Source of the DNA: Cristatella mucedo
Lineage: Eukaryota > Bryozoa > Phylactolaemata > Cristatellidae
Length of the DNA: 64,000 nt
Direction: 5' to 3'
Assembly (NCBI GenBank): GCA_009760855.2
Contig: WPIO01000033.1
Span: 4,413,938 to 4,477,937 of the forward strand
Positions 1 through 12,601 of the stretch are shown here, one piece after another; within the stretch, counting starts at the first letter, position 1; the number at the start of each line of letters is the position of its first letter. A program made the position numbers and the translations under genes. Below the pieces are notes generated by a model. It was given only the letters and a program-made list of their open reading frames with translations. It did not search any database and was not told the DNA's origin.

Positions 1-120
1 GACCGAGGGACGCTGTCAGCTTTGGCCTCCAGCTTGACAGCGTGGTCAGCAGCGGCCACAAGCCGAGGGTTCCGGCAGAGCGCCGAGGAGGTGCGCCCTG
101 CGGCTGCTGCGTAGGGATAC
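1..120 (-). other. EXT1: EXT1 intron 4, 5' end (partial)
   Basis: On the minus strand a GT donor (bases 120-119, GTATCC) follows exon 4 directly. The remaining 118 bases read as intron. The in-frame continuation soon meets a stop codon and does not resemble EXT1, so exon 5 must lie outside the window. Confidence 0.8.
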
Positions 121-240
121 CTCGAGCGTGGTGGCCACAATCTTGTCGATGGACGAGAAATACGCCTCCCAGAGGAACTGCAGCTGCTGCTGCATGGCCA
201 TTACGGTGGCAACCGGGACCGACCGGACAACGTCGGGAAC
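121..240 (-). CDS. EXT1: EXT1 exon 4 (exostosin-1, internal exon)
   Basis: This 120-bp exon is open in phase 0 and encodes 40 residues. The core reads [20 protein letters not shown]; the human EXT1 counterpart, as I recall it, is [20 protein letters not shown]. It is preceded by a CACAG acceptor and followed by a GTATCC donor. The length equals human EXT1 exon 4 (120 bp, from memory). It lies in the exostosin (GT47, pfam03016-type) domain, whose family transfers glucuronic acid to growing heparan sulfate in the Golgi. It is the last EXT1 exon in the window, so the second catalytic domain (GT64 type, GlcNAc transfer) is missing only because the window ends. Confidence 0.95.
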
Positions 241-3175
241 CTGTGCGGGAGTTCGAATCGGCTGTCAAAACGATCTCGGCATTCTGTTCTAACAGTTTGC
301 TGTAAGATATTCCTAGCAAGGCGGGCGAAGCCTTGCATCGCTCTGTACAGCCCAGACAAGATAACGCCCTCGGCCTCATGTGGCGAGCAGCAAAAACGGG
401 TCAAGTGGCAACGAATTGGATCGTGATCATAGATCATACACAACCAATGAAACCCTTAGAGTGAGAAAGTAAACAGGCACCCAACGTAAAACCCCTCCAC
501 AACACTAAAAACAGCAGTGGTGCCCTCTCTTGGCAGTGCTCGTTAGCAAGTTACGCCTGCTGGGGCAAGCCTGCTGCGGACAGCAAAAATGCTGGTCAAG
601 GAGCCAAGCTGAGACCATTCCTCACACATTCGGGTACAGCTGCTTGCCTTTGTTATCCTTTGCTTGGGAGAGTTTCCTGCTATGTGGGCCATCATCGGAC
701 CAACGATTTTCCGTGTGCCACTATGCAGCTTCCTTTGTCTACCCAAAGGCAGCAGCACACAAAGGCAGCAGGACTCCGACGTCATAATCCCCTGGCAGGG
801 ATTTAAGGATCACCCTGTGCAGCTGAGCTAACTGTGGTAAATAAACCTATTGAGCTCAACGACTTGTACCGAGTCAACAAACCGCTTAATGTTTTTCCAT
901 TAAGAGAACAGATTACAATTGTAAATTGTTCCATGCGAAAAAACCGTTGCCTCCAGCGTTCGGTGATATTTCCTAACTGGGCTAACACTTGACAACCGGT
1001 TTGCTTTGGCTCACGCTGCAGCTCCCAGTCCTATATCGGTGCCCCTCCACGTGCCCGTGAGCAGCATTCGACACAAGTGACCTTCCGGGCAAGCATGGCC
1101 AGTCCTGAGTCTCCGAGAGCTGGCTGGCTCGGTTGTGCTGATGCTGTTTGCAGCCCCAATTGTGCTAGACCCACAGGTTGCCGTGCTACTAAGCAGTTCG
1201 AAATGGGCCATGTGTGCCATAAATCTCGAAGTGGGCCATGCAACCACCGATCTTCTACAGCTTCTCTGGGCAGGTGTTAGGCTGGCTGCCTGCTGCTGCC
1301 TGCTGCTGCTGCTGCTAAGTACAGCCATGCAGCATCGCCGGCAGAGAAGTGCTGGCCAGCCATGACGTGCCGGCCAAAATAGCAGCTGCTCACAGCAGCT
1401 GGCAGCTTGCATTAGTCTCAGGCCTGTCGTGGCTGCAGAATTGCTGATCAAAATCGCCATCCAGACCTTTAGCAGGCCTCTCCTTGTGTCAACCACGACT
1501 GCACCGGATTATGGTAATCAAGCCCATGATGAGGCATAATGCACTATCGACTTTTTGACTGCACTGAAACACAAGGCCCGGTATACAGTTAACAGCCGGC
1601 GCTTAAGCTCGTGCATCAACCCTGACCATGATTCACAGACAGCCATCCGGCCAGGCCACCAAGCCAGTGAGCCTAGAGAGTCGTAACAGGAAGTGCTGGC
1701 TTGGCGGAAATTGTGCCGAGGTCGATGATACAGATTCACACACTAGCCAATATTTTGTCCACAATGCAAGCGCTTACTTCTGCTGCCTAGAATCCCACGT
1801 CAGCTCCGAAGTGCAGCTGACTCGTTGAGAGAAAGCACAGCTAACTTACTATCCTGACAGAAGCTGAAGGCACAAGGAGGTTGGTGCTGCTGTGACAGTT
1901 CCAGCACCTTCTCAGTCTGTTACCGAGAGTTCTTGCCAACACTCAGGTGCTCTGATAGAAAGTCAACATAAACATACTACATCTACTAGAAATCCAACCC
2001 TGCCACGCCTGTTTACAGCAGCAGCAGCTTCTTAAAGCCTGGTGTCGAGGCTTGGGCTTTTCCCATCATATGACAAATGCGTGCACATGGAGCCGCTAAT
2101 TTGACAAGGTGTGACCTGAACAATTTAGCACAGCCACAGATATAACCAGGTCTTACACAAGACAATGGATCTCAGGCTTACACCAAACGACTTAGGTCGT
2201 GTGTTCGAGTCCAGCAGAATCCTTGATTTCCCACTGCAAGCCGGAGTGATAGTTGTTAGGGGGGCTCTTCTTCAGCTTTATAATCGAGGGTGTTCACTAA
2301 ACGGACCTTTCTTCTACCCATGTTACCCATCTAAAAAGAGGGTAGTGGTTGCCAATCCCCCAGTGGGCGGGTTTCAGCAGCACCAGCAAAACTCGGGCAA
2401 GCTCCACCGACTGCAGGCTACAGCTAGACACATTGTCTGACCGGGGTGTGTAAAAGAGCAGTAGGACCCACTGAACGACTGGCTTTGTCTGAGGCAGACA
2501 GCGCTTGGCCAGCCTGGCAACTTGACACAATAGGTATTCGGTAGCCATCGCACTGCACTGCACTGCACTGCACGGCAGATGGCTGGGGCAGATGTGGCAC
2601 AATTAGCTGCCATCAACCAGCAGCAAGTGGTCGAGTCAGTTACGAGTCGGCGACACCAAGGAACATCAGTGATGAAAAACGGCTCTCATTGCTGAATGTC
2701 TGCATCGCCCTTCCCTACCACCGGCCTGCCCTGTAGAGACCATGCCTGGCCGACGCCGGATCAGAGATGCTAAATGTCTCACAGCCAAGTATGACTGGGG
2801 CAGAGCTAAAGTGCGCCGCTGCCGAGGCAAGAGAGGCTCGACCAGTGTCTCGGCTGCAGCCGAGACAGCAGCAGCTGCTTGCATGGGCGGCATGTCTAGA
2901 CAAGACGAAGCAAAGCTGCCGCGCAAGCAGTGCAGCCCGTGCGAGCTGCGCTTGGGGGGAGGCCAGGCTCTGTTTGCCAAGATCGCCTGACCATAAATAA
3001 AGCTTCGCTGAAGTGCTCGGGTGGGTAGGGGCGGTGGCTGAGTGCATCTTGGTTCCCATGCAGCCAGTACAAGCGGATGACAGCCTGCATGATAACGTGT
3101 CAGCCAAGTGCATGGCGATACACCGGCGATACCATGTATACATGGCGATACCAGCACGGCATGTAAATTGCATAC

Positions 3176-3178
<3 letters not shown>

Positions 3179-3249
<71 letters not shown>

Positions 3250-3271
3250 AGGGAGACAGACAGACAGACAG
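3179..3271. repeat. (GA)n microsatellite grading into GGGA and GACA
   Basis: About 32 uninterrupted GA dinucleotides are followed by a few GGGA and GACA units. The mirrored ORFs over it (Ser-Leu or Arg-Glu runs) are low-complexity translations, not genes. Confidence 0.98.
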
Positions 3272-3361
3272 CATTCAGAATCGCCGTTTGCAGCATGGAT
3301 GTTTGCTCCTCAAAGCCTGCCTAGTCCTATCAACGGTGTAGGAAAGAGCTCTTAGCTGGCT

Positions 3362-3484
<123 letters not shown>

Positions 3485-3767
3485 TGCAATCACCTGATGC
3501 CGGGAGCCAACTGGCCAGTTGGATAGTTGGAGGATGGATGGAGGAAAGAGGGGGACACAGGCATGCTAAGAAAATCACGAGTGGGCAGCAGTCACCCTTA
3601 AGCTGCTTTGGTACGACCCTTCAGTAGTGAGAAAACATTGCAGACGAATGCCACCTTGGTGTAGGCTGTGAGGCAAGTGCTTTCTTCATTAGTAGCAACC
3701 GAATAGCTCCAGCTTATATTGAGTTTGCAGGGTCACCACTCGACCACATCGTCATGTCCAGGCAGCT

Positions 3768-3798
3768 TCAGTTGGGGTCCCTTGGGGACCCCAACTGA
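3768..3798. repeat. Short perfect hairpin (14-bp arms, 3-base loop)
   Basis: The arms TCAGTTGGGGTCCC and GGGACCCCAACTGA are exact reverse complements around the loop TTG. It lies deep in intron 3, with no T-run that would suggest a Pol III terminator. Function unknown. Confidence 0.9.
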
Positions 3799-4103
3799 GC
3801 CACCATAGTAGATAAGCCGAATGAGTGGAATGGCTGCAATCCCCCCCCCCCTTGGACCGGCTCTTTCCAACGCTTCAGGATTAGTCAAGGTAGAGGTTCG
3901 GTCATTGGAATACTCCTGGGTGCATTTGCAACTGAAGCAGCAAGCTGTTTTCCTTTGCTTTTCTTGTCCTTTCGTGATTTATGCTAAGTCAAAGCCTGAT
4001 AGCTGCATTAGTGATCTGGGAGTAGAATCTGTAAGAATTCTGAAGATTTGTAAGAATGCTGAACAAACGGCCACAGTTGTCTTTGCCCTCACGATTAGTG
4101 ACA

Positions 4104-4258
4104 TTAAAAAAAATAAAAATATACTTCTTTGCATAGCGCCCTAAGAGAACTTGATTTATATTCAGGCGCTTCACATATGCCACGGGGCTCGACCCCATGA
4201 CCTCGGTCAAACCTTGGTCGGGGCAAGCACCTTAACCAGTGGGCCAAACCAGCTCGGC
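4104..4258 (-). mobile_element. SINE-A (tRNA-derived SINE with L2-type tail)
   Basis: Read on the minus strand, the element opens with a tRNA-like head: GCCGAGCTGGTTTGGCCCA, an A-box-like TGGCCCACTGG, and a B-box-like GTCGAGCCC segment. It then enters the conserved tail (GAAGCGCCTGAATATA, then AGTTCTCTTAGGGCGCTA) and an A/T-rich end. It matches nine other copies in the window. Confidence 0.85.
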
Positions 4259-4785
4259 ATTCGTGGTGGCCACACAAAATCTTACTAATAGAAGAGCATA
4301 TTCGAAAAATTACCTTTGAGGAAAAGAAGAGGCCCGTGATTCGATAATACTCGAGACAGCTTATCTCAAGATTCAGAAACGCATGTGCTACTGCTCCAAG
4401 GAACCACTTCCCAGTATTCATAACAATGAGATCATGTAGGATGGGGAAAGTATACTTTGTGGTCACCGTTTTCCTATTTATGTTTCTCCTCAAGTTTCGG
4501 CATCTCAGATGAATGCTTAGCTGCCTAAGTGCTTAATTCTGAGCTCTTGCATGACGGCTCGAATCCTGGAAACATTAGGACACGTGACAGGTTACCTAGC
4601 CCTCCAAGCCAAGCAAGCGCAGCCCTGGGGAGGCAGGCATGAGAAAGAGTGCAGTATGCAGACAGCAGAAAACCTACTGACGCACGTGGGGCCTGGACAG
4701 CATGGCAATTACCAGAAGGTCTGAAGCTGCTAAGACCTGACAGCTAAGGCAGTGCTGGCACACCGTGAGCGATGCAATACTAATA

Positions 4786-5345
4786 TAATTATAATAATGA
4801 CGTTTGTACAGCACCATCAGAGAACTTAATCTCTATCCAGGTGCTTTACAACTGACTACAAGAGAATCAATAGCCAAAGATAAACGAGATGCACGGTACC
4901 ATGCATGGAAAAGCATGCAAAAGCGCACAAGAAGAGACGACACTCAGACGTCACCGGTTAGTCAGACCTCTAGCTAGTAATGAATCATGCACAGGTACAC
5001 AGGAGCATAAACGGCACATTCACTGCAGCAAAACGAAAGCTGACCGGAACAGATGCATCTTGGGCTGACACTTGAATAATGCCACGTCAATGCATGCTGT
5101 GACCGAAGCTGGAAGCGATGTCCAGACGTTCAGTGCACAGGAACTAAAGGCTCGATCACCAAAATATTTCAATTTAGAAGAGAGATGGCGAGGCAACTAG
5201 AAGCCTAGGAGTGGGTGGTGCACAAGCGCCATCCGCTGGAGGAGCAAGGAGGTCGGATAGAAGGGCTGGTGCAAATTAGCAATACGACCTGTAAGCCAGA
5301 TAGAGATCTCAAGAGTCGATTTAATGATTGGTAGGGAGCTTGTGA
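4786..5345 (-). mobile_element. L2/CR1-like LINE 3' fragment, set C
   Basis: On the minus strand the fragment ends in the LINE tail (AAGCACCTGGATAGAGATTA, then TTCTCTGATGGTGCTGTAC) and a TAATTATA-type terminus. Upstream, weak ORF remnants (IKSTLEISIWLTGRIANLHQ) resemble the copy at 21011-21600. It is heavily decayed. The right edge is abutted by an L2 copy on the other strand. Confidence 0.65.
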
Positions 5346-5354
5346 AGCTCAGAC

Positions 5355-6220
5355 TGAATGATGTGGCAGCATGTATTGATGACATTCGCACATGGATGGC
5401 AGCAAACTTTCTTAAATTGAATGATGATTAAACCAACTTACTAGATATGGGAAAACCAAGTGTGATTCAGAAATTCGAAAGGCTAATGCTCACAATCGGC
5501 TCTGCCAGCATATCAACTGTTGAATCTGCACGAATACTAGGCATCATGTTCCAAAATGACCTTTCATTGGATGACCACATCGGCTCCGCAGTCAAGTCTG
5601 CCTAATTTAAGCTTCATAACATTGCAAAAAATCGGGCTTGTTTTGACAGGGATACCAAATCTAAATTGGTCCATGCATTTGTGACATCCTGTCTCGACTT
5701 CTGTAACTACTAGCTGGTCTACCGGCCTGTGAAATCAGGTGCTTACAGCTTGTGCAAAACTCGGCAGCTAGGCTTATCTGTCGTGAGTTTCAAAGTTGCC
5801 ACATCACATCACTTCTCACCTACCTGCACTGGCTCCCAGTAAAGCAACACATTGACTTCAAGGTCACTCACTTTTAGGTCTCTTCATTCTTTGGCTCCAG
5901 CCTGCCTATCAGATCTACTCCCCACCAGGCTAAGTATCGTACCACCCGCTTTTCAGAATCTAATCGTTTAACTATACCTCGTACAAACATCAAATTCTTT
6001 GGAAAATGTGCCTTTAGTTAGTTTGCTCCCAAGGTCTCGAACTCACTTCTGACTTGTGTCATGACATCCCCTGACTTGACCACATTTGAAAAGAAACTAA
6101 AAATGCATCTATTTATCACAGCATTTAACGGGTTCCTGTGATTCGTCCTTTATGTGCTTATGTATGCTCACACTGTGCATGCTGCCACTAACCATATTTG
6201 CATGCTAACCCTGTGCATGT
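5355..6220 (+). mobile_element. L2/CR1-like LINE fragment, set A (decayed ORF2 C-terminus)
   Basis: Conceptual translation with stops and frameshifts gives the family's post-reverse-transcriptase segment: MGKPSVIQKFERL, then LGIMFQNDLSLDDHI, then KSKLVHAFVTSCLDFCN, then FRSLHSLAPA. The order matches the better-kept copy at 47440-48200. It is nonfunctional. Its 3' tail resumes at 6403 after an inserted SINE-B. Confidence 0.88.
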
Positions 6221-6242
6221 CACCCCTAAATAAAAATAAATA

Positions 6243-6402
6243 CTAGCTGATTTAACAGCCTTGTTTTGTATAGCAACAGAAGAGCCTTTACGACTATCAC
6301 CACCACTTGCAGTGGCGATAAAGGATCGCCCACCACAGGATTCGAACGGGGCCGAGGTCGTGAAAAGCAATCACCTTACCCAGTGAGCCATAACGGCCCA
6401 CC
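6243..6402 (-). mobile_element. SINE-B (tRNA-like head, GCTGTTAAATCAGCTA tail) nested in an L2 copy
   Basis: Read on the minus strand, it has a tRNA-like head (GGCTCACTGGGTAAGGTGAT, then CGTTCGAATCCTGTGG as B box), a GGCGATAAAGGATCG-type body and the tail GGCTGTTAAATCAGCTAGTA. It interrupts the L2 3' region, whose sequence is continuous in the copy at 39735-39945. Confidence 0.82.
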
Positions 6403-6548
6403 GAAGCCCTAACCATGTTATGTTTGTTGTCATCGAGCATGCTACCACTAGCCATTCGTTAGTGCTTCCTTTACAGCAGATGTAAAGTGCCTAGAAAGAA
6501 ATTGATTTCTCTGAGGGTGCGATATCAAATGTATTATTATTATTATTA
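6403..6548 (+). mobile_element. L2/CR1-like LINE 3' tail, set A (distal to nested SINE)
   Basis: Contains ATGTAAAGTGCCTAGAAAGA, then TTGATTTCTCTGAGGGTGCG and a (TTA)n/(ATT)n end, the terminal sequence of this LINE. It continues the element at 5355-6220 beyond the SINE-B insertion. Confidence 0.82.
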
Positions 6549-7444
6549 GCTATGAGTCATGGCTAGCTGCATGTACTCGCGGGGCTGCACGAAAGCCAGG
6601 TAAGAGCTTCAGGTCACATGATGAGCCTCGCATCACAGGATGAGCCAAAATCAAGCACCAGTATTAGGGCTAGTCGACTTACCTACCCATCACCACCACC
6701 AGCGCCACGGCTGTGTCCGAGAAAGTGCACCGGGTGAGGTCGTGACAAAACATCTATGCTATCGCCCCATACTACTGCTGCTACCAATTCAGAGCTTGCA
6801 GTCAAAATATTTTTTCATCTACATGTTTCGTTTCTGGAAGAAGCTATTTGCCCAATAAAGAAGGCAGTACTATAGAGTGACAAGAAACGGATATGTTGGT
6901 CATCGGACCGCCAAGAAGCTGAGAAATAAGAACAGTTCACAAATCAGAACTGCTACAAGGGTCTAAGCTTCGTTTGCCACAAAGCACGTGACTGCTGAAA
7001 TGAGCCTCTTAGTAGCAACTAATTTGTAAGCAATTGCCCTTCTAATGAACCTCGGTCGGAAAACAGACAAGTGGGGTTAAAACTTCTACAAGTGCTGCAA
7101 ATTGTGAAGGTGTAATATGTGCCGGTCAAAGTGTAATTGGGGTTTCTGTTCTGTCATCCCCCTACACGTGCTTTAGTACAGTATGTTCCTACTCTCACCA
7201 ACTGCACTTTGCTTGACAATCGAACCACTCTTTTCTGAGCCAGTGGAGGCAACACGCGAAAGAAGTGCCTCACCAGGTTGTCACGCTACAGACACTATGC
7301 AAAGCAACATCGCGTATCCAGTTCGTCGACACGGGCGGTGAAAAAGTTGTTACATCACACTCACGTAAGCATCAGGCCCAGCAATCTGCCTAATCTGCAG
7401 CCAACCAAAAAAGCTACCTTGCCGCAGTCGGCTAGCGTATGTAC

Positions 7445-7571
7445 CTGAAACACGAGCCGTTCGTCGCTCCAAATCGCAGCTTTCTTCCAATCGATGACTT
7501 CTGAGAAAGGCAGCTCCCAGTTGTCGCTGGCTATAACTGGTATGCAGACGTACTGTAGAGATTCTAGAAAT
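7445..7571 (-). CDS. EXT1: EXT1 exon 3
   Basis: This 127-bp exon has one base completing the Arg codon split with exon 2, then 42 codons. It reads [16 protein letters not shown], then [16 protein letters not shown], then [10 protein letters not shown]. It aligns with the human EXT1 segment FLEALQAACVPVMLSN, then [12 protein letters not shown]. The acceptor is CCACAG and the donor GTACAT. A (CT)n tract lies 36 bases upstream of the acceptor on the transcribed strand. The exon starts 19 nt earlier than the human exon 3 start, while exons 2 plus 3 total 202 bp in both, suggesting a shifted intron. It lacks an in-frame ATG, so an ORF scan requiring Met misses it. Confidence 0.95.
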
Positions 7572-7603
7572 CTGTGGCAAATGAGGAATGGAGCCGTGTG
7601 AAT

Positions 7604-7607
<4 letters not shown>

Positions 7608-7653
<46 letters not shown>
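7608..7653. repeat. (GA)n / (CT)n microsatellite beside the EXT1 exon 3 acceptor
   Basis: About 23 GA units on the plus strand read as CUCU in the EXT1 pre-mRNA. They end 36 nt before the exon 3 acceptor, within the usual range for regulatory polypyrimidine tracts. Confidence 0.97.
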
Positions 7654-7660
<7 letters not shown>

Positions 7661-10600
7661 CCCAGAGCTTCAAGGATGCAACAAAAATGTACGATTCGGT
7701 AGAGAGCTTAGAACGTCTTAGCCACCGCAGATCATGCTAGAGACTGGCAAGATAATAGCTTCATCAGGTGGGAGTTCTCAGAGACTAGCAGGTCAATCGA
7801 CAGGTATGCCAGTGCACAAACGAGCTCCCATTCCATTCCAACAGGTATGACAGAATTGGAAGCATTTCTGGAACTCAACTGCAATTGTAAAAACAGGTGT
7901 CTTATCACACATGCAAGAATCGTTGAGAGGCTAAAACTAGGTGCAGTTGTGAGCAAAAATAGCTTGACGTGGCAGACAATTACTTTCTCAAGAGGAAGAC
8001 CTCAAGATGCTATTCAATTTCCAGATTATACTGACTGTCACCTGTTTAGGGAATAAAATAGAACCTAAGCAGAAATCATGCCGCTCCAAGTGACGCCATG
8101 ATAGAAGCCATCGAAGGCAGCACTCCCACACATACTAGAAGAAGCAAGGCAAATGATGTCAGGCAAAGAGAGCTCATCGTACTGCTTGCACTACTGGATG
8201 CACGGCCCACAGAGTAGCCAACATGAAGATCGACAGCTGAAAAAAGACTCAAGTGTGGCTCGTGTGGTTCGTTTGTGTGCTCTTCGGCAGGGTACATGAC
8301 CCTACATGACTCAGTGCTAGCTCAGCTGCCAGCAGCAGACAGCTCTCCGATTTATTTCTTAGACCTTCAGCTCAAAGTCCTGGCTGCGATTGGCTCTTTC
8401 GCAAGAAACTTTCCAGTGACAGCTTCCGGCACCTTACAATGGTATTGGATGACGAAAATCTAAACAAAGCAGAGCTTGCAGCTGGCACCTTCCTAAGCAG
8501 AGGCTGCTGTCAACGCCTTATGCAATGAGTCTACTCAACAGCCCACATACAGGCCTTCTCAATTATTTTCTGCCACTAAAAATAAACGAACCGGTCGAAC
8601 GCTGCCTGAGCACCAAATGTAGCCAACGGCTTCAATAAACCATGACCCAATAAATCGCAGTAAAGGTAGAACAGCTGCGGGTGCATGGCTGTGGTAGGTT
8701 ACAAGATATTTAAATATGGCGTCCCGAGCACCTGACATGTTCGTGGTGTTGCAGCTTTTAGCTCCATATGAGCACTCTTATGTGTACACAGTCACTGCGG
8801 GCATGAGACGAGGGTTTCCCTACCGGCCAGTAGAGTATTAGCTTCAGTCGGCTCATTTTTGGCCTCAAGTCCAACAGGAAGTAGGCAGTCACAGCACCAC
8901 GAAAGAGTGACTACAAGCTTTGCATGACATAGGCCGAAGCAACCAAAACGCACGGACTCGTAAAATAAGCCATACAGCCATAATCTTGAGAAACGTTTAC
9001 AACTTATGGAAGTAAGGTTAGTATACAGCCCGAAAAAAACTATCAGGTCGGACGACTTTCACCTGAAGGTGCTGGGTCTTGCAGGCAGATAAAATCATTT
9101 CGCATGTTTAAACTCTGTCAATTTGACAAATGCATAAATCAATTGAACTACCTTCTAATAATCTCAATGGGAACTTTTTAATACATTTAGATTACAAAGG
9201 TTTTGGCATCTCAGATGTTTGCCAAGACTTCTAAAGTAGTTTTATATATGTCCAGAGGTCTTTTTCCATCAGGAAACTTGGTTGATAGGTTTTTCACACT
9301 AACTGCACTATCAAACTCTAGCATAGACTCGAGAAAGCTCTGGCCTACGTCTTCGCATGCACAAACCGGATGTCTCAAACACTGAACAATCCTGAAGAAC
9401 TGCCCAACAGCTTTTTCACACCTAGTAGGCAAACAAAGGTGACAAAATGCATAATTTTTTAAAGTATTGTTTCATCCTCTTCATGCCACATTCAAAGGTA
9501 TTTTTGGCTTCGATTTAGTAACAATGACAATGTTTGAGATTTGTGTTGATTCCCAGGATACACAATAATTTTATACCAACACTGTACATACTACATTGTG
9601 CGCAGAAATCGTAGATGAACTTTTTTGCATGCTATGTTGAAAGCCATCAGCCGGCACCAAGTGGGTACCACCATACAGGACTTCACCATACAAGACTTAT
9701 GCATATAACATGGTCGGAAAAGACAACAAAAAATGCTGAGGCCCAGCTTGCCACATTGTAATGTTTCGGCTGATCACAGCTCCAACGTTGAGCCAAGCCA
9801 TGATACAGGATTGACACCAGTGGTTAGTGACTGGTCGGCACCCTTACTACAGTGCCACACAAGTACGAGGCATCTGGCCCACCGAACACTACGCTATTGC
9901 TACATGCTTCGGCAATATCTTGCAGCCCAAGCCATACCAGGATTCATTCACGGAAGATGGCATCTGGAACTGGTATGTTTTACATTACAGACACGGACAG
10001 CAAATGTGGACAGACCTCAGGTGAAGTATCTCTTCTTTCAGGAATTAGAATAAAAAAATTACTCTTAGCTTAACGAAGCCCAGTATTGGTTGACTCGTCA
10101 CTTAAGACTTCAAAATAGGTCGACTCACCAAACCAAAGAGTCCACTAAGCTCTGCTAATGGCTATTCGCTGGCTAGTTTAGATCTCCTGACCTAGCAAAG
10201 CAGCAGGCTCTTGATGCTGCTTGCATGATGGTCGATCCCAAGAAGTCCTGGTTGAGCAACTCTAGTAAAGGATCGACAAGTCCATCAACCCAAGTGCCGG
10301 CTGAGTGTCACATGTGCCTCGCAATATTCGTGAGCTGACAGCTTTAACAAGTGCTTTGCACTCACACGGAGGCTATGCAACATGATCAGCAAATGCAAAC
10401 TTGCCCATATCGATAGAAACCCTTTACTGGATAAGCAGCTGTCGAAAAATCAATCGCCTGTGCTAATTAGGCAACAGCCAGAACACCAGGGAAGTACAAT
10501 CAAGCAACCGAATATCAACCGTGAGCATAAGAATCAGTCGGGCAGGTCGGCTGCATTCTCCAGTGTTGTTCACAACCAGACAGATCACTAGAGCTCAAAA

Positions 10601-11429
10601 GTCGAGTTTTCATTCCTGCAAATTACATGTATATGAATATTTCGGTTCATATGAGTCCAAGTCTCATCTGCATACGTAATTTGCTTGGTTTGCTTGCCTT
10701 TCATGCTGACTTCTGCAAGTAGAACTAATAGAAAGAGAATGTGTGTATAAGGTCTTGAGAGGTTACAGGAGGACGATAAGGCTGCTAGTTTGCTGCACTT
10801 ATTTGATACTTTAACAAGCATGCACCTTGTAGGCCAATCTTTCAAGCTACGACAAAGCAATTTGTCGTAGAGTTGCTCTGAGCGAGAGTTGAAAAGAAAA
10901 AGGCTCATCACTCGACGAGTTCAGTCGTGTGCATACATGCGACGGGTTGGACCTAGGAAGTAGGAATGTAGCAGATACGCAATGATTCCAGCTGGCACCA
11001 GCAGCCCCACTTACCGTAAGGAGTCCTATATTAAGGTACACCCTAACTAAGCCCCGGCAAATTTGCTCGGGCCTGCTGGGGCTTGAATTAGGATTTGCAG
11101 AGGGCAATTTTTTTACCGTAACGAGTTGGAGTGCTGCCAAAGCGGTTATGCTTAAATAGAGGCAATTTCTGGGCGCCTTTCTGTCTGCTGGCCGTCGCTA
11201 CACTGGCCGACCAATCACGGGCGGTTCAATATTCAACGAACCAGGGCGTAACCCTCAATCCAGTGTTACTGCCTCAGTGCTCACTGCTGCAACTGAGGCC
11301 GTGAGGCATAACGCAAGGCCTCATTCTAGATAGACCGAAGACTTTTTGGGGGTGGCTACCCTAAGCCAAGCCCCAGATAAATTGTCGAGGCCAGCTCAGA
11401 CCCCAAATTTGGCTACTCCGCTGGGCCTT

Positions 11430-12540
11430 ACAATATTAATAACAATACATTTTAGATTTGTATTGTGCCTCAGAGAACTTAATCTCTTTCTAGGCACTTT
11501 ACATATGCTGTAAAGAAATCGTGACCAAATGGTTAGTGGCAACATGCACAATGTGATCAGGCATAACACGGTTAGAGGTGACATGCTAAGGGTCACCATG
11601 TAGACATGTTTATTGGCAGCAGGCAGAGTATCAGCACACACAAGCACAAAAAGGAAAAATCACAAGGACTCACTAAATACTGTGATAAACAGGTGCATTG
11701 TAAGCTTCTTTTTAAATGTCGTCATGTCAGAGGATGTCGGACCTAAGTCGGGAATGAGTTCCAGCCTTCGGGAGTGTTCGAACAAAACACACGGGCTCCA
11801 GAGGATTTGAGGTGTATTTAAACAATTTGAGTCAGAACAGAGGGTGGTACGATGCATCGCCTAGGGGGGGGGGAGTAGTTCCGACGGGTAGGCTAGAGCC
11901 AGAGAATAAAGAGACCAGAAAGTGAGTGACAGAACCTTGAAGTCGATATGCTGCTTGATTGGGAGCCAGTGCAGGTCGGCGAGAAGTGGTGTGATGTGGC
12001 CACTGCTGAGCTCTCGACAGATAAGCCTAGCTGCAGAGTTGTGCACAAGCTGTAAGCGCCTGATTGCACAGGTCGGTAGACCAGCAAGCAGTGAGTTATA
12101 GAAGTCGAGACGGGATGTCACAAATGCATGGACCAATTTGGATGCAGTATCCTTGTCAAAGCAAGCCCGAATTTTAGCAATGTTACGTGGCTGAAAGTAG
12201 GTAGATTTGACTGTGGAACTGATGTGATCATCTGTGAAAAGTGACTGTGGAGCAGGACACCAAGATTACGTGCGGATGCAACAGGAGATGTGCTGGCAGA
12301 GCCTATTTCGAGCGATAATCATTCCAATTTCTGAGTAACACTTGGTTTGCTCATAACTAGTAAGTTGGTTTTATCCTCATTTAATTCGAGAAAGTTTGCT
12401 GCCATCCATGTGCAGATGTCTGCAATACATGCAGCAAGGGTGCATAGAGAACTCGACATGCTGGCAGCTGGGAGGAATCATGGCAAAGGTACAACTGAGT
12501 GTCATCTGCATAGAAGTGAAAGCCTAGATTGTGCTTGACG
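11430..12540 (-). mobile_element. L2/CR1-like LINE fragment, set A
   Basis: Minus-strand translation gives DVCTWMAANFLELNEDKTNL-type residues, then LVHAFVTSRLDFYNSLL, then CAIRRLQLVHNSAARL, then HITPLLADLHWLPIKQ, then IDFKVLSLTFWSLYSLA. It ends in the L2 tail (AGTGCCTAGAAAGAGATTAA, then GTTCTCTGAGGCAC) and an AT-rich terminus. The reading frame is broken; this is a 5'-truncated dead copy. Confidence 0.9.
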
Positions 12541-12601
12541 ATCACATCGAGTCACACAGGGAGTCGGCATCGGTACGTGGCCAACAAGCAGGCTCTCAGA
12601 G

